A DNA stretch of 6,578 nt from an uncultured Xanthobacteraceae bacterium (GTDB lineage: Bacteria > Pseudomonadota > Alphaproteobacteria > Rhizobiales > Xanthobacteraceae). The stretch is from assembly GCA_955652195.1 (NCBI GenBank), contig CATPBC010000144.1, positions 1 to 6,578 on the forward strand, given 5' to 3'. A program made the position numbers and the translations under genes. Position 1 is the stretch's first letter. Each line of letters opens with the position of its first letter. The notes under the pieces are model-generated. The model was not told where the DNA came from. It saw only the letters and a list, made by a program, of their open reading frames with translations, and did no database searches. Positions 6,016 through 6,578 of this stretch are shown piece by piece.

Positions 6016-6578
6016 ATGTCCTGGTTCGGGGGAGCCAAAGATTCTCGCTTTGCTATTCGCGCAGGTTTCGTCCTGCACGATCCGTTTTCGATCTTTTTCA
6101 GATCACGGAAAACTTTTCTGTTGCTCGCGGCCGTTCTGGGATTGCTACCTCTCGCCGCCTGCGCGCCGTCCCCATTCGCCAACAAGAACGAATTCGTTGC
6201 GGGAGTTCGGCAGTCACCGCCGGCAGAGCGTCATGCATCGGTCGTTAGGCGTGAGAACGTGCCAAAGAAATCTATTTCAATCGGCACGGGGACCAGTCCT
6301 ACCAATAGAGATGGCATAGCCAGCTTCTATACGGAGGACGAACAAACGGCGAGTGGCGAAAAATACGATCCAACCAAATTGACTGCTGCGCACCCGACGC
6401 TGCCGTTCGGCACGCGATTGCGCGTAACCAATCTCGTCAATGGGCACTCTGTCGTGGTTCGTGTCAACGATCGCGGTCCGTTCATTCCGGGACGGGTCGT
6501 CGATGTCTCGTATTCCGCGGCCGAAACGTTAGGCATAGTTGAGCGCGGAATCGTCAAGGTCAAACTTGATGTGGTTCG
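6016..6578 (+). CDS. rlpA: Septal ring lytic transglycosylase RlpA, lipoprotein (3' end outside window)
   Basis: There are 187 codons, open to the window edge. RlpA is an outer-membrane lipoprotein of the division septum; in Pseudomonas aeruginosa it cleaves naked glycan strands. Residues 34-49 are a lipoprotein signal (FLLLAAVLGLLPLAAC, lipobox LAAC, lipidated Cys49). A low-complexity linker follows to about 98, then the double-psi beta-barrel domain from DGIASFY (99-105) through TASGEKYD (111-118), LTAAHPTLPFGTRLRV (122-137), VVVRVNDRGPFIPGR (146-160) and VDVSYSAAETLGI (162-174). His126 and Asp152 match, in motif and spacing, the residues needed for activity in P. aeruginosa RlpA (His131, Asp157). 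The C terminus, including any SPOR domain, is off the window. The start is fixed by the GGGGGAG site, and the frame is closed upstream at 5947-5952. A 33-residue stretch precedes the hydrophobic core, unusually long for a lipoprotein signal. Confidence 0.88.
   Translation, partial: MSWFGGAKDSRFAIRAGFVLHDPFSIFFRSRKTFLLLAAVLGLLPLAACAPSPFANKNEFVAGVRQSPPAERHASVVRRENVPKKSISIGTGTSPTNRDGIASFYTEDEQTASGEKYDPTKLTAAHPTLPFGTRLRVTNLVNGHSVVVRVNDRGPFIPGRVVDVSYSAAETLGIVERGIVKVKLDVV

Noticed and set aside
5754..6248. Plus-strand frame of 164 codons in the divergent region
   Set aside because: It overlaps the rlpA signal-peptide and linker coding region out of frame and has no recognisable protein pattern.

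Overview
The window looks like chromosomal DNA of a GC-rich alphaproteobacterium of the order Hyphomicrobiales (Rhizobiales), closest in feel to Bradyrhizobium, Rhodopseudomonas or Pseudolabrys relatives. The grounds are the tesB-glnK pairing, a GlnK ending in GETDGDAL, an antiporter with tandem universal-stress domains, and two small hypothetical proteins whose patterns I recall from that order. No search was run, so the placement is an inference from memory. Nothing points to a mobile element, phage, CRISPR array or RNA gene.

Layout from left to right: (1) the 3' end of tesB, an acyl-CoA thioesterase II; (2) glnK, a complete PII signalling protein of 112 residues; (3) an NAD(P)-dependent aldehyde dehydrogenase of the succinate-semialdehyde type, 475 residues from the preferred start; (4) a GC-rich hairpin, then a small membrane-anchored hypothetical protein. 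These are all on the + strand. Then on the - strand: (5) an 82-residue hypothetical protein that converges with gene 4, and (6) a large CPA2-type cation:proton antiporter fused to two universal-stress (USP) domains. After a divergent gene-free stretch of about 410 bases comes (7), on the + strand, the 5' part of rlpA. It encodes a septal lipoprotein and putative lytic transglycosylase and runs off the window end.

The genes do not form one obvious pathway. GlnK (nitrogen status) and a semialdehyde dehydrogenase (possible GABA or amino-acid catabolism) could be linked through nitrogen and carbon balance, but nothing in the sequence proves this. The expected glnK partner, the ammonium-channel gene amtB, is not next to glnK here.

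The most distinctive structural feature is that short, unrelated tandem repeats sit at four gene boundaries: 14 bp x3 before the dehydrogenase, 15 bp x2.4 at the convergent ends, 12 bp x4 between the antiporter and the 82-residue gene, and 11 bp x3 at the antiporter start. The 11-bp repeat carries an ATG in each unit and makes the antiporter start ambiguous. I see no convincing undescribed multi-gene system in the window.
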